NCBI GenBank assembly: GCA_001464335.1
Contig: LNEV01000006.1
Coordinates: 62,001-126,000 of the forward strand
Source: Rhizobiales bacterium Ga0077545
Lineage (GTDB): Bacteria > Pseudomonadota > Alphaproteobacteria > Rhizobiales > Methylopilaceae
DNA: 64,000 nt
Reading direction: 5' to 3'
A model generated the notes under the pieces. The model was not told the origin of the DNA and did no database searches. It was given only the letters and a program-made list of their open reading frames with translations. Of this stretch, positions 1 through 7,909 are shown in pieces; the stretch's first letter is position 1; every line of letters starts with the position of its first letter. Made by a program: the position numbers and the translations under genes.

Positions 1-146
1 CGGATGGGTGTGCGCGACACCTCGAAGCGCTGCGCGAGCGAGGCTTCGTCGAGCACCGAGCCCGGGCCGATCACCCCGCGGGCAATCTCATCCGCGAGCG
101 TCATCCGGACGCGGTCCGCCGCTGTTTGCTTTACTTTGGCTGCCAT
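1..146 (-). CDS. GntR-family transcriptional regulator, N-terminal part (gene runs off the left edge)
   Basis: Reading leftward from the ATG at 146, the product starts MAAKVKQTAADRVRMTL and continues with an ARGVIGPGSVLDEASLA stretch and RFEVSRTPIR. This is the winged-helix DNA-binding domain of GntR regulators: the 'I..G.. PG..L.E..LA..F.VSRTPIR' pattern is diagnostic. Only about 48 residues are present, so the effector domain (FCD or other) cannot be seen. It is the last visible gene of the leftward ABC-transporter operon and probably controls it; a candidate GntR operator lies at 3459-3482. The subfamily is unknown. Confidence 0.85.
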   Translation of the reverse strand, partial: MAAKVKQTAADRVRMTLADEIARGVIGPGSVLDEASLAQRFEVSRTPI

Positions 147-202
147 CGGGGTGCCTGATACCGGGTCTGGCTCGGGGCGTCGAGATGAGGAAACCGCCAA
201 GC

Positions 203-610
203 TCACAGTGCCGGTTCCGCCCGATTTATATATTCACGCCAGCCGCCGAATTCCGAGATGTCGCGCGAGTTTTCGACCGCAATCGGCTCGACAAGGAACC
301 CCTTGCAGAGAACCCCGTCGGCCAGTTCGACCGTGCCGATGCACAAAGGCGCGGGAACGCGGGAGACGAAGGCGCCGAACCCCCGCAGATCGAGCCGCCA
401 CACCTCGACATTCAGCGAGGCGCCGTTCTGGGCGACGCGCAGCATTCCGGGCTTCGGAGGCACCGTGCCGTCCAGCGCGAACAAACGGTAAAGCGGTGCC
501 GTGCGGTCGGCGCGGCGGAAGCTGGCACCCAGCGCGACAAGCTCGTCGTTGAGCGGCAGGCCGGACAGGTGAGCTCCGACGACGACAATATCTGCAAATT
601 CGGAATCCAC
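203..610 (-). CDS. Stand-alone allophanate-hydrolase C-terminal-domain-like protein
   Basis: The ~135-residue product contains VVVGAHLSGLPLN, LALDGTVPPKPGML-like (here FALDGTVPPKPGM) and GFLVEPIAVENSRDIS. These are hallmarks of the C-terminal, gamma-glutamylcyclotransferase-like domain of allophanate hydrolase (AtzF/DUR1 family). The amidase domain that cleaves allophanate is absent, so the protein is an isolated accessory domain. The GTG at 610 is chosen because GAGGGA (614-619) precedes it. A longer reading from GTG at 640 is open but has no ribosome binding site and abuts a hairpin. It follows the binding-protein gene of the ABC importer, which hints at urea, biuret or other N-rich substrates. 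That link is inference. Confidence 0.75.
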   Translation of the reverse strand: MDSEFADIVVVGAHLSGLPLNDELVALGASFRRADRTAPLYRLFALDGTVPPKPGMLRVAQNGASLNVEVWRLDLRGFGAFVSRVPAPLCIGTVELADGVLCKGFLVEPIAVENSRDISEFGGWREYINRAEPAL

Positions 611-643
611 GTTTCCCTCGATTTTTATTTTCGTTGACACAAA

Positions 644-668
644 GGCGGGACCGCGGCGCGGCCCCGCC
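644..668 (-). terminator. Intercistronic hairpin after the binding-protein gene
   Basis: GGCGGG (644-649) pairs with CCCGCC (663-668). An inner CCGC/GCGG pair extends the stem with one mismatch. On the minus strand it lies 8 bases after the TAA of the binding-protein gene and is followed by a short T stretch (CTTTGTG). It may act as a partial terminator or a 3' mRNA stabiliser. Confidence 0.5.
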
Positions 669-676
669 GATTGTCG

Positions 677-1729
677 TTACTGTGCCTGCGCGGCCTTGAT
701 GTCGAGACCGTCCCACGCCTTGACGACAATGTCATCGGTGAGAATGGTGGCGAGATCCACCGGGCCTGCCAGGGCTTTCTGCTCGCCCTCGCCGAGCTGC
801 AGATAATCCATATAGGTCTTCCAGGCGGCGGGGATGAACGTGCCGTGCTTCGTCACGCTCGCCGGGGCGGTGTAATAGGTCTTGACGAGCGCCCAATATT
901 CCGGCGCGACCGGATTGTTGCCAAGCGAGGCGGCGGCATATTTCGTCTTCAGCAGCTCGAAAGCGGCGTCCGAATTGGCCATGCCCCAGGCCCAGCCCTT
1001 GATGGTCGCGCGAATGAACTTCACAAGCAGCTCAGGGTCCTTGTCGTAGGTCTCGGCGCGTACCGACAGCGCATCGCCCGGGAAAGCGGCGATGGCGGGC
1101 GGCGTGATGGAGCGGGCCTTGATACCCTGTGGCGCAAGAAGCAGAAGATCGCGCTTCGCGCCCGCATAGGCCTGGATGCGGCCCTCGGTGAAGGAACGCA
1201 CCGTGGTGGGATCACCCTCCCCCGCAACAACCATGCGCACATCCATCGGCTTCAGACCGGCTTCGATGATCGAGGCGCGCGACATCGGAACTTCGCCGCC
1301 CGCGAGATCCGACAGGCCGAGCGTCTTGCCCTTCATGTCGGCCATCGTCTTCACGTCGCTTTCGGCGGGAACGACGACATCGAACGTGTCGGGGTAATAG
1401 ATCTGCATGATCGATTTCAGCGGAAATCCGCGCTGGACCGTCTGCATCGTCGCGGCCGAGGAGAAGATGCCCCAATCGACATTGCCCGCCGCGAGCTGGC
1501 GCGCCGCATCCGACGAACCCTTCGAATAGTTCAGCGTAACGTCAAGGCCCTCGTCCTTGTAGAAGCCCTTTTCGATCGCGATGAAGATCGGAAAGACCTG
1601 CGCTGTCGGGCCGCCCTGCGCGGTGACGCCGTTGAACTTCACGAGGTCCTGCGCCGCGGCGCCGAATGTCATGACGAGCGACATCGCCGCGCCCATCACG
1701 CCTGCTTTCAGAATATCTGTCTTTAACAT
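677..1729 (-). CDS. ABC transporter substrate-binding protein, NMT1/SsuA/TauA-like
   Basis: This 350-residue exported protein has a signal peptide (MLKTDILKAGVMGAAMSLVM then GAAAQ). The mature part shows the NMT1/SsuA-type solute-binding pattern: FNGVTAQGGPTAQVFPIFIA near the N-terminus, then VTLNYSKGSSDAARQLAAGNVDWGIFS and GKTLGLSDLAGGEVPMSRASI. It would deliver the ligand to the permease and ATPase encoded just upstream in the same leftward operon. Family members bind sulfonates, pyrimidine precursors, nitrate-like ions or urea derivatives; the ligand cannot be read from the sequence. The ATG at 1729 is the start that includes the whole signal peptide. Hairpins flank the gene on both sides (644-668 and 1775-1798), which may raise its mRNA level over that of the membrane subunits. 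Confidence 0.88.
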   Translation of the reverse strand: MLKTDILKAGVMGAAMSLVMTFGAAAQDLVKFNGVTAQGGPTAQVFPIFIAIEKGFYKDEGLDVTLNYSKGSSDAARQLAAGNVDWGIFSSAATMQTVQRGFPLKSIMQIYYPDTFDVVVPAESDVKTMADMKGKTLGLSDLAGGEVPMSRASIIEAGLKPMDVRMVVAGEGDPTTVRSFTEGRIQAYAGAKRDLLLLAPQGIKARSITPPAIAAFPGDALSVRAETYDKDPELLVKFIRATIKGWAWGMANSDAAFELLKTKYAAASLGNNPVAPEYWALVKTYYTAPASVTKHGTFIPAAWKTYMDYLQLGEGEQKALAGPVDLATILTDDIVVKAWDGLDIKAAQAQ

Positions 1730-1774
1730 CGGTCCCGTCTCCTTGTCGTGGTGTACGTCTTGTTGGTACTGGGA

Positions 1775-1798
1775 CCGGCCGGCACAAGCGCCGGCCGG
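1775..1798 (-). terminator. Intercistronic hairpin between permease and binding-protein genes
   Basis: CCGGCCGGC (1775-1783) and GCCGGCCGG (1790-1798) form a perfect 9-bp stem with a 6-base loop. It sits in the ~80-base gap between the permease stop and the binding-protein start, in a leftward operon. There is no T-run, so mRNA processing or protection is at least as likely as termination. Confidence 0.5.
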
Positions 1799-1809
1799 GA
1801 GGTCGGCGC

Positions 1810-2658
1810 TCAGAGTTGCTTCCAGAAGATGACCCGGCTTTCGAGCCACTCGATCAGCTGGTAGACGATGAGCGTGAACAGCGAGAGGATGATGATCAGC
1901 GAGAACACGCCCGCTATGTCGAGCTGGAAGTTCATCGCATAGATCAGATAGCCGATGCCGGCCGAGGCGCCGACGAACTCGCCGACGATCACGCCTAGTA
2001 CCGCCAACGTCCAGCACAGCTTGACGCCCGCCATCATGATGGGAAGCGCATTCGGCAGAAGGAGATAGCGGAAGGTCTTCCAGCGCCCCGCCGTGAGCGA
2101 GCGCATCAGCTTGACCGCGTTCGGATCGACCGAGGACAGGCCTGTCAGCGTGTTGAGGAACATCGGAAAGAAGCTCATCACCACGGCAATCGCGATCTTG
2201 GACGCCATGTCGAAGCCGAACCAGGTGATGAAAATCGGCGCCAGAACGATCTTCGGCGGCGCCTGAAGCGCGACGAGATAGGGATAGATCGTTGCACGTA
2301 CGGTCTCGAACATCGCAACGCCGACGCCGAGAATGACGCCGCTCGCAAGGCCGAGCGCAAAGCCCCACAGGATCTCCTGCAACGTGACCCAGACATTCGG
2401 CCAGAAATAATCGGCTCCCATCACGCGCAATGTCGCGTGGAAGGTGGCGGCGGGCGACGGAATGATCAGCGCGTGGACGAAGCCGCCGGTCGTTGCAATG
2501 TGCCAGGCCAGAAGAACAAAGATGCCGAAGCCCGCGGCAAGTGCCCGGTTCAGAAGCATCTTTCGAAACTGCTTCTTTCGTTCGTTTTCGATGAAGCGGT
2601 CGATGGTGGCCGCATGGGGCGCGGGTTCGATCATGTCGACGGTCGCCTGAATGGTCAT
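1810..2658 (-). CDS. ABC transporter permease, TauC/SsuC-like
   Basis: This 282-residue inner-membrane protein has about six hydrophobic segments after a cytoplasmic N-terminus. The permease-ATPase coupling loop ('EAA' region) appears as GLSSVDPNAVKLMRSLTAG..W.TFRYLLLPNALP, and it begins with LLAWHIAT. These features are typical of SsuC/TauC/NrtB-type permeases. It starts at ATG 2658, 23 bases after the ATPase stop. It should form the membrane channel with the ATPase (2682-3446) and receive ligand from the binding protein (677-1729). Confidence 0.9.
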   Translation of the reverse strand: MTIQATVDMIEPAPHAATIDRFIENERKKQFRKMLLNRALAAGFGIFVLLAWHIATTGGFVHALIIPSPAATFHATLRVMGADYFWPNVWVTLQEILWGFALGLASGVILGVGVAMFETVRATIYPYLVALQAPPKIVLAPIFITWFGFDMASKIAIAVVMSFFPMFLNTLTGLSSVDPNAVKLMRSLTAGRWKTFRYLLLPNALPIMMAGVKLCWTLAVLGVIVGEFVGASAGIGYLIYAMNFQLDIAGVFSLIIILSLFTLIVYQLIEWLESRVIFWKQL

Positions 2659-2681
2659 GGATGTTTCCTTTCGCCGATGCG

Positions 2682-3446
2682 TCAGTGGTCGACGCCGAGC
2701 ATGCGGCGGATGTCGAAGACGAGTTCGCTGAAGCGGGGATCGCGCATGACATCGGTCCGGCGCGGGCGCGGCAGATCGACCTCGATGATGCCTTCGAGGC
2801 GGCCGGGGCGCGGCGTCATGACAAAGATGCGATCGGAGAGGAACACCGCCTCGCCGATATTGTGCGTGACGAACACAACGGTCTTGCGCGTCTTTTCCCA
2901 GATGCGCAGCAGCTCGACATTCATCGTCTCGCGGGTGAATTCGTCGAGCGCGCCGAACGGCTCGTCCATGAGAAGGACGCGCGGGTCGTGGGCAAGAAGA
3001 CGGGCCAAGGCCACGCGCTGGCGCATGCCGCCGGACAGTTCGGCCGGATAGCGATCTCCGAACCCGTTCAGCCCGACCATGTCGAGAAGCTCGTCGCAGC
3101 GCGCGGCCTGTTGCTTCGCGCTGAGACCGAGAATGATGCCGGGAAGCCGGACGTTTTCGCGCACGGTGCGCCAGGGGAACAGCACCGATGTCTGGAACAT
3201 CATGCCAAGGTCCGGCCGTGGCGCGTCGTGGTGCTTTCCGGCGAGGATGAGCGTGCCGTCGGACTTTTCTTCCAGCCCGCCGAGGATCGACAGAAGAGTG
3301 GACTTCCCGCAGCCGGACGGGCCGACAAGCGAGATGAACTCGCCCTCCTTGATCTCGAACGAGACATTGTCGAGAGCGACGAGCGGGCCTGTCGCCGTTG
3401 CGTAGACCTTGCTGAGTTTCTGGCCGTCGATCAGGGCAGCGGACAC
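2682..3446 (-). CDS. ABC transporter ATP-binding protein, SsuB/TauB/NrtD-like
   Basis: This 254-residue ATPase has Walker A GPSGCGKST (residues 42-50), a Q-loop in MMFQTSVLFPWRTV, the signature LSGGMRQRVALARLL, Walker B VLLMDEPFGALDEF and a switch His in VFVTHNIGEA. The FPWRTV..N Q-loop context is typical of taurine/nitrate/sulfonate importers. The start is GTG at 3446, preceded by AGGAGGT (3452-3458) at good spacing. It is the first gene of a leftward operon: ATPase, permease, binding protein, allophanate-hydrolase-like protein and GntR regulator. Confidence 0.92.
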   Translation of the reverse strand: MSAALIDGQKLSKVYATATGPLVALDNVSFEIKEGEFISLVGPSGCGKSTLLSILGGLEEKSDGTLILAGKHHDAPRPDLGMMFQTSVLFPWRTVRENVRLPGIILGLSAKQQAARCDELLDMVGLNGFGDRYPAELSGGMRQRVALARLLAHDPRVLLMDEPFGALDEFTRETMNVELLRIWEKTRKTVVFVTHNIGEAVFLSDRIFVMTPRPGRLEGIIEVDLPRPRRTDVMRDPRFSELVFDIRRMLGVDH

Positions 3447-3749
3447 CGGGCACCTCCTATTGCATACAATATTGAATGCAACATGTGTGCCAGCGTGGCA
3501 TCGGTGAAAACCGGTCCGATCAGGCCGAAAGCGCGCATTGGTCTGCCCAATTGCTCGCCACCCGGATCATGTTTCAGGCGATGGAGGCAGCGGTGCCGGC
3601 CGTCACGCGGCGAGCGAAGAACGCCACGCACTCGGCCAGCGGGTGCGCTGAAACCGTTTCATCCGATCCTGTAACCGTATCGGATGTCCGCGTGCGCCGT
3701 TCTTTCGCGCAATCTGTGGGGGTTTTCCGTCCACGGAGCTGAGCGGCCG
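3447..3749. other. Divergent intergenic region between the ABC operon and the AI-2E-family gene
   Basis: This 303-base region lies between divergent genes. It holds the GntR-like tandem site at its left end. At 3661-3685, ATCCGAT and ATCGGAT flank TGTAACCGTATCG (3670-3682), one of the recurrent TGTAAC-N-GTTACA-like elements of this window. No convincing small gene was seen. Confidence 0.5.
3459..3482 (-). promoter_or_regulatory. Candidate tandem GntR operator upstream of the ABC operon
   Basis: Two adjacent 12-base elements, ATTGCATACAAT (3459-3470) and ATTGAATGCAAC (3471-3482), each approximate the palindromes bound by FCD-type GntR regulators. TTGCAT (3460-3465) and ATGCAA (3476-3481) also form an outer inverted repeat. 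The block touches the ATPase ribosome binding site, so binding would block expression. A GntR gene ends the same operon at the window edge. Confidence 0.5.
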
Positions 3750-4778
3750 ATGACGAACGGGCGTATCTGCCTTGCGATCTGCACCGCGATACTGACAATT
3801 GCCGCACTCTATCTCGCGCGCTCCGTGCTGGCGCCGGTGGCGTTCGCGCTCTTTATCATCGCCCTTCTGTGGCCGATGCAGCGCAGGCTTCAGAGCCTGA
3901 TGCCGCGGCTGCTGGCGATGATCATCGCGGTTCTCGTGGCGATCCTTGTCATCGCCGTGCTGTCGTCGATGGCGGTGTGGGGCTTCGGGCGCGCGGCGCA
4001 ATGGCTCGTCGCCAACGGCGCACGGTTCCAGGCTTTTTACGCCGACACGGCGGCCTGGCTGGAAACGCACGACTTCTATGTGGCCAGCATCTTCGCCGAC
4101 CATTTCAACGTCTCCTGGCTGATCCGCCTCGTCCAGCAGATCAGCGGCCGCTTCCATACCATCCTCGTCTTCATGGTCGTGACGCTTGTGTTCGTCGCGC
4201 TGGGCCTCATCGAGATCGAGGCCACGGGCCGCAAACTGGCCGCGTTGCCCGACCGGCAGACCGGCGCCGCGCTCATCGCGGCATCACGCGACATCTCCGC
4301 CAAATTCCGGCGCTATATGGTCATCCGCACGATCATGAGCGTCGCCACCGGGCTTTCCGTCTGGGCGCTGGCGCGGGCGATCGGCCTTGATCTTGCGCTT
4401 GAATGGGGCGTGATCGCCTTCGTCCTGAATTACGTCCCGTTTCTCGGGCCGCTGGTCGCCTCGCTCTTTCCGACCTTCTTCACGGCCGCGCAGACGGAAT
4501 CCTGGCAATTGGCGCTCGCCGTGTTTCTCGCGCTCAACGCGGTCCAGTTCGTGCTCGGAAGCTATCTCGAACCGCGCATTGCGGGAGCCGCGCTGTCGCT
4601 GTCGCCCTTCATGGTGCTGTTCGCGGTGTTCTTCTGGACGTTCCTGTGGGGAATTCCGGGGGCCTTTATCGGCGTGCCCATACTGATTGCATGCGTGACT
4701 TTGTTCGCGCGGACGCCGCTGCTGCAGCCGCTGGCGGGCTTGATGGCCGCAGATGCAAGACCGGCGGCGGCTGAATGA
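3750..4778 (+). CDS. AI-2E family (UPF0118/PerM-like) membrane transporter
   Basis: This 342-residue protein has N-terminal paired hydrophobic segments (ICLAICTAILTIAALYLARS, VAFALFIIALLWP), a central soluble part, and the family's C-terminal signature GVIAFVLNYVPFLGPLVASLFP plus LGSYLEPRIAGAALSLSPFMVL. The '(F)LNYVPFLGPL' and 'EPRIAG..LSLSP' motifs are diagnostic. Members export small molecules or act as Na+/H+ antiporters; the substrate here is unknown. The ATG at 3750 follows CGGAG. An upstream in-frame extension to 3684 has no support. It is 43 bases from the GntP-family gene and probably cotranscribed with it. Confidence 0.88.
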   Translation: MTNGRICLAICTAILTIAALYLARSVLAPVAFALFIIALLWPMQRRLQSLMPRLLAMIIAVLVAILVIAVLSSMAVWGFGRAAQWLVANGARFQAFYADTAAWLETHDFYVASIFADHFNVSWLIRLVQQISGRFHTILVFMVVTLVFVALGLIEIEATGRKLAALPDRQTGAALIAASRDISAKFRRYMVIRTIMSVATGLSVWALARAIGLDLALEWGVIAFVLNYVPFLGPLVASLFPTFFTAAQTESWQLALAVFLALNAVQFVLGSYLEPRIAGAALSLSPFMVLFAVFFWTFLWGIPGAFIGVPILIACVTLFARTPLLQPLAGLMAADARPAAAE

Positions 4779-4821
4779 GCACCGCATGCGCATGTACCGC
4801 GCACGGACACGGGAGGCGACG

Positions 4822-6276
4822 ATGGATCTCCTTGGCATCTTGATTTGTCTTGTCCTTCTGATGTGGCTCGCCTTTCAGGGATGGAGCGTGCTCATTCTCG
4901 CGCCCGCGGCGGCGATGATCGTGGCGCTGTCGGCAAACGAGCCCGTTCTGGCGCACTGGACACAGACATTCATGGGCGGTGCGGCCCGCTTCATCGCGCA
5001 GTTCTTTCCGATCTTCCTGCTCGGGGCGCTGTTCGGGAAGTTGATGGATGCCTCGGGCTCCATCGCCGCGATCGCCGATTTCATGAGCCGCGCGCTTGGA
5101 CCGAAGCACGCCATCGTGGCGGTCGTCCTCGTCGGTGCGATCATTACCTATGGCGGGGTCAGCCTGATCGTGTCTTTCTTCGTGCTCGCGCCGATGGCGC
5201 AGCAATTGTTCCGGCACGCCGACATTCCGCGCCGTCTCATGCCTGCCGCCATCGGGCTCGGGGCTTTCACCTTCACGATGTCGGCCATGCCCGGCGCGCC
5301 GGCGGTGCAGAACGCTATTCCGATCCCCTATTTCGGCACGACGCCCTTCGCCGCACCCGGCCTTGGCCTGTTCGCCTCCGGCGTCATCCTGACATTGGGA
5401 CTTTGGTGGCTCCACCTCGTCGCCGCGCGCGCCCGCACGGCTGGCGAAGGCTTCGGCGATCCGGACACCGCGTCGGTCGGCGCAACCGTCTCGCCCACGC
5501 GCATCCGCGAGCTTGCGACCGCCGAAGGCGAGTTCGACCCCGCCGAGATGCGGGATCGAACCGCGCCCCGCTCCCTGCCCAGCCTTGCTTTCGCGCTCGC
5601 GCCGCTCGTCGTCGTGCTGACCGTCAATTTCGTGATGAGCCTGTTCGTCCTGCCGCTGATCGATGCGTCCTACCTTGCCGACCCGCGTTGGGGACCGACC
5701 TCGCTCGGACGGGTCGGCGGCGTCTGGGCCGTCATTACCGCGCTGGCCGCCGCCATCGCCGTCGCTCTCCTAATCAACCGGCGCCGGGTGCCGAACATCC
5801 GCGATGTGGTGGATGCGGGCGCCAACGCCTCCGTGCTGCCGACGCTCAGCGTCGCGAGCCTCGTCGGGTTCGGGGCCGTGGTGGCGGCCATGCCCGCCTT
5901 CGCGCAGGTGCGCGATGTCATGCTGACGCTCGAAGGCGGCCCGCTGATCTCGCTGGCGGCGTCCGTGAACGCGCTCGCCGCCCTCACCGGCTCGGCATCG
6001 GGCGGGCTTACCATTGCGCTCGGCGCACTTGGCGAGAACTTCCTGCGGCTCGCCGCCGAACAGGGCATCAGCCCGTCCCTGATGCACCGCATCGCCGTCA
6101 TGGGATCGGGAACGTTGGATGCCCTGCCCCACAACGGCGCCGTTATCACACTGCTTTCGGTGTGCGGCACGACCCATCGCGCGGCCTATGCGAACCTTGC
6201 GATGACCGTCATCGCGGGGCCGTTGATCGCGCTCTCGCTCGTCATCGGCATCGGCAGCCTTGTCGGATCGTTCTGA
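4822..6276 (+). CDS. GntP-family permease (organic acid uptake)
   Basis: This 484-residue, highly hydrophobic protein has GntP-family features: FFPIFLLGALFGKLMDASG near residue 75, AIITYGGVSLIVSFFVLAPMA, and a C-terminal GSGTLDALPHNGAVITLLS. GntP relatives carry gluconate, glycerate or similar organic acids across the inner membrane, and some are ketone-body or amino-acid-derivative carriers. The ATG at 4822 follows GGGAGG at ideal spacing. No metabolic enzyme is adjacent, so the substrate is open. Confidence 0.85.
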   Translation: MDLLGILICLVLLMWLAFQGWSVLILAPAAAMIVALSANEPVLAHWTQTFMGGAARFIAQFFPIFLLGALFGKLMDASGSIAAIADFMSRALGPKHAIVAVVLVGAIITYGGVSLIVSFFVLAPMAQQLFRHADIPRRLMPAAIGLGAFTFTMSAMPGAPAVQNAIPIPYFGTTPFAAPGLGLFASGVILTLGLWWLHLVAARARTAGEGFGDPDTASVGATVSPTRIRELATAEGEFDPAEMRDRTAPRSLPSLAFALAPLVVVLTVNFVMSLFVLPLIDASYLADPRWGPTSLGRVGGVWAVITALAAAIAVALLINRRRVPNIRDVVDAGANASVLPTLSVASLVGFGAVVAAMPAFAQVRDVMLTLEGGPLISLAASVNALAALTGSASGGLTIALGALGENFLRLAAEQGISPSLMHRIAVMGSGTLDALPHNGAVITLLSVCGTTHRAAYANLAMTVIAGPLIALSLVIGIGSLVGSF

Positions 6277-6297
6277 GGCTTTTTCGGACGCCGTTAC

Positions 6298-6310
6298 CGT
6301 AAACGTTACA
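6298..6310. promoter_or_regulatory. Candidate operator upstream of arcD-arcA (CGTAAA-C-GTTACA)
   Basis: CGTAAA-C-GTTACA is a 6-1-6 imperfect palindrome, extended by another GTTAC on each side (GTTACC at 6293, GTTACA at 6311). It resembles the perfect TGTAACTGTTACA at 18977-18989. Its position in the 160-base gap before arcD suggests a regulator site. The protein that binds it is unknown. Confidence 0.4.
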
Positions 6311-6436
6311 GTTACAAAATTGGCGGCCCGCAGACTTCCTGCCAACGTGGCTTCAACCGCGTTCCCGTGGCCCGTCGGGTTCCGTCCGCAAGCGTCAATC
6401 GTCGGGCAAAGCCGCTTTCGCATCCGGAGCCAAACG

Positions 6437-7894
6437 ATGACGACTTCCACCATGGAATCCGCGCCCGCGGCGTCGCAACCCACGCAAAAGCTTGCTCTTC
6501 CTGTCCTGACGGCAATGGTCATCGGCTCCATGGTCGGAGCGGGCATCTTTTCGCTGCCCCGCACCTTCGGGCAGGCCACCGGCCCGTTCGGCGCGCTCAT
6601 TGCCTGGGTCATCGCAGGCGGCGGCATGTACATGCTCGCGCGGGTGTTTCAGACGCTTGCCGCGCGAAAGCCAGAAATGGATGCCGGTGTCTACGCCTAT
6701 GCGCGGGCCGGCTTTGGCGACTATCCGGGCTTTCTTTCGGCGTTCGGATACTGGATCGGCAGCTGCATCGGCAACGTGTCGTACTGGGTGCTGATCAAGT
6801 CGACGCTCGGCGCGTTCTTCCCGATGTTCGGCGACGGCAACACGGTCATCGCCATCGTGGTCGCGTCCGTCGGCATCTGGCTGTTCCACTTCATGATCCT
6901 GCGCGGGACGGAGCAGGCCGCGTTCATCAACACGGTCGTCACGATCGCAAAGATCATCCCGATCCTCGTCTTCATCGCGATCCTGCTCTTTTCGTTCAAA
7001 TTCGACCTTTTTCAGGCCAATTTCTGGGGCGGCCCGGGCATGACCGCCGGGCTGTTCGAGCAGGTCCGCGCGACCATGCTCGTCACGGTGTTCGTCTTTC
7101 TGGGCATCGAGGGGGCCAGCGTCTATTCGCGCTTTGCCAAGAAGCGCTCGGATGTCGGCACGGCAACCATCCTCGGATTTCTCAGCGTCACCTGCCTGAT
7201 GGTTCTCGTGACGCTCCTGCCCTACGGAGTTCTGGACCGCGCAGACATCGCCGGCATGCGCCAGCCGTCCATGGCGGCGGTTCTTGAAGCGGTTGTCGGC
7301 CATTGGGGCGCGATCTTCGTCAGCGTCGGGCTCCTCATTTCCGTGCTCGGCGCCTATCTGGCCTGGTCGCTGATCTGCGCCGAAGTGCTGTTCACGGCGG
7401 CGAAGACGGACGATATGCCGAAGCTGTTCGCCCGGCAAAACGAAAACCGCGTTCCGGTCGCAGCCCTCTGGCTCACCAACATCATCGTCCAGCTGATCGT
7501 CATCAGCACCTACTGGTCGCGCGACGCCTTCTCGCTGATGCTCAATCTGACGAGTTCGGTCTCGCTGATCCCGTATCTGTTCGTGGCTGCGTTCGGCGTC
7601 CTCATCGCCCGGCGCGGCGAGACCTACGACGTGCGCCCCGAAGAGCGTAACCGCGACCTCATCATCGCCGCCATCGCCGCCGTGTACACACTGTTCATGA
7701 TCTATGCCGGCGGCATGAAATATGTGCTGCTGGCCTGCATCCTCTACGCGCCGGGGACGGCCCTCTATTTCTGGGCGCGGCGTGAACAGAACAAGAAGCT
7801 TTTCACCCCGATCGAATGGATCGTCTTCGCCGCCGTCATCGTGCTTTGCGTCGTCGGCATTCACGGCCTTGCCACCGGCTACATCACTCTCTGA
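6437..7894 (+). CDS. arcD: Arginine:ornithine antiporter-like APC transporter
   Basis: This 485-residue APC-superfamily transporter has the consensus motif MVIGSMVGAGIFSLPRTFG (TM1), DAGVYAYARAGFGDYPGF, and a long set of hydrophobic segments (about 12). It closely resembles basic amino acid/polyamine antiporters of the ArcD type. It lies 15 bases before arginine deiminase, so arginine import in exchange for citrulline or ornithine is the natural role. The ATG at 6437 follows CGGAG. A truncated paralogue lies at 15413-16840. Ornithine carbamoyltransferase and carbamate kinase genes are not in the window, so the exchanged product may be citrulline. Confidence 0.85.
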   Translation: MTTSTMESAPAASQPTQKLALPVLTAMVIGSMVGAGIFSLPRTFGQATGPFGALIAWVIAGGGMYMLARVFQTLAARKPEMDAGVYAYARAGFGDYPGFLSAFGYWIGSCIGNVSYWVLIKSTLGAFFPMFGDGNTVIAIVVASVGIWLFHFMILRGTEQAAFINTVVTIAKIIPILVFIAILLFSFKFDLFQANFWGGPGMTAGLFEQVRATMLVTVFVFLGIEGASVYSRFAKKRSDVGTATILGFLSVTCLMVLVTLLPYGVLDRADIAGMRQPSMAAVLEAVVGHWGAIFVSVGLLISVLGAYLAWSLICAEVLFTAAKTDDMPKLFARQNENRVPVAALWLTNIIVQLIVISTYWSRDAFSLMLNLTSSVSLIPYLFVAAFGVLIARRGETYDVRPEERNRDLIIAAIAAVYTLFMIYAGGMKYVLLACILYAPGTALYFWARREQNKKLFTPIEWIVFAAVIVLCVVGIHGLATGYITL

Positions 7895-7909
7895 CCAACG
7901 GAGTCTGTC

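Noticed and set aside
6277-6436. FNR/ANR box expected before arc genes
   Set aside because: No TTGAT-N4-ATCAA-like sequence was found in the gap; only the GTTAC elements are evident.
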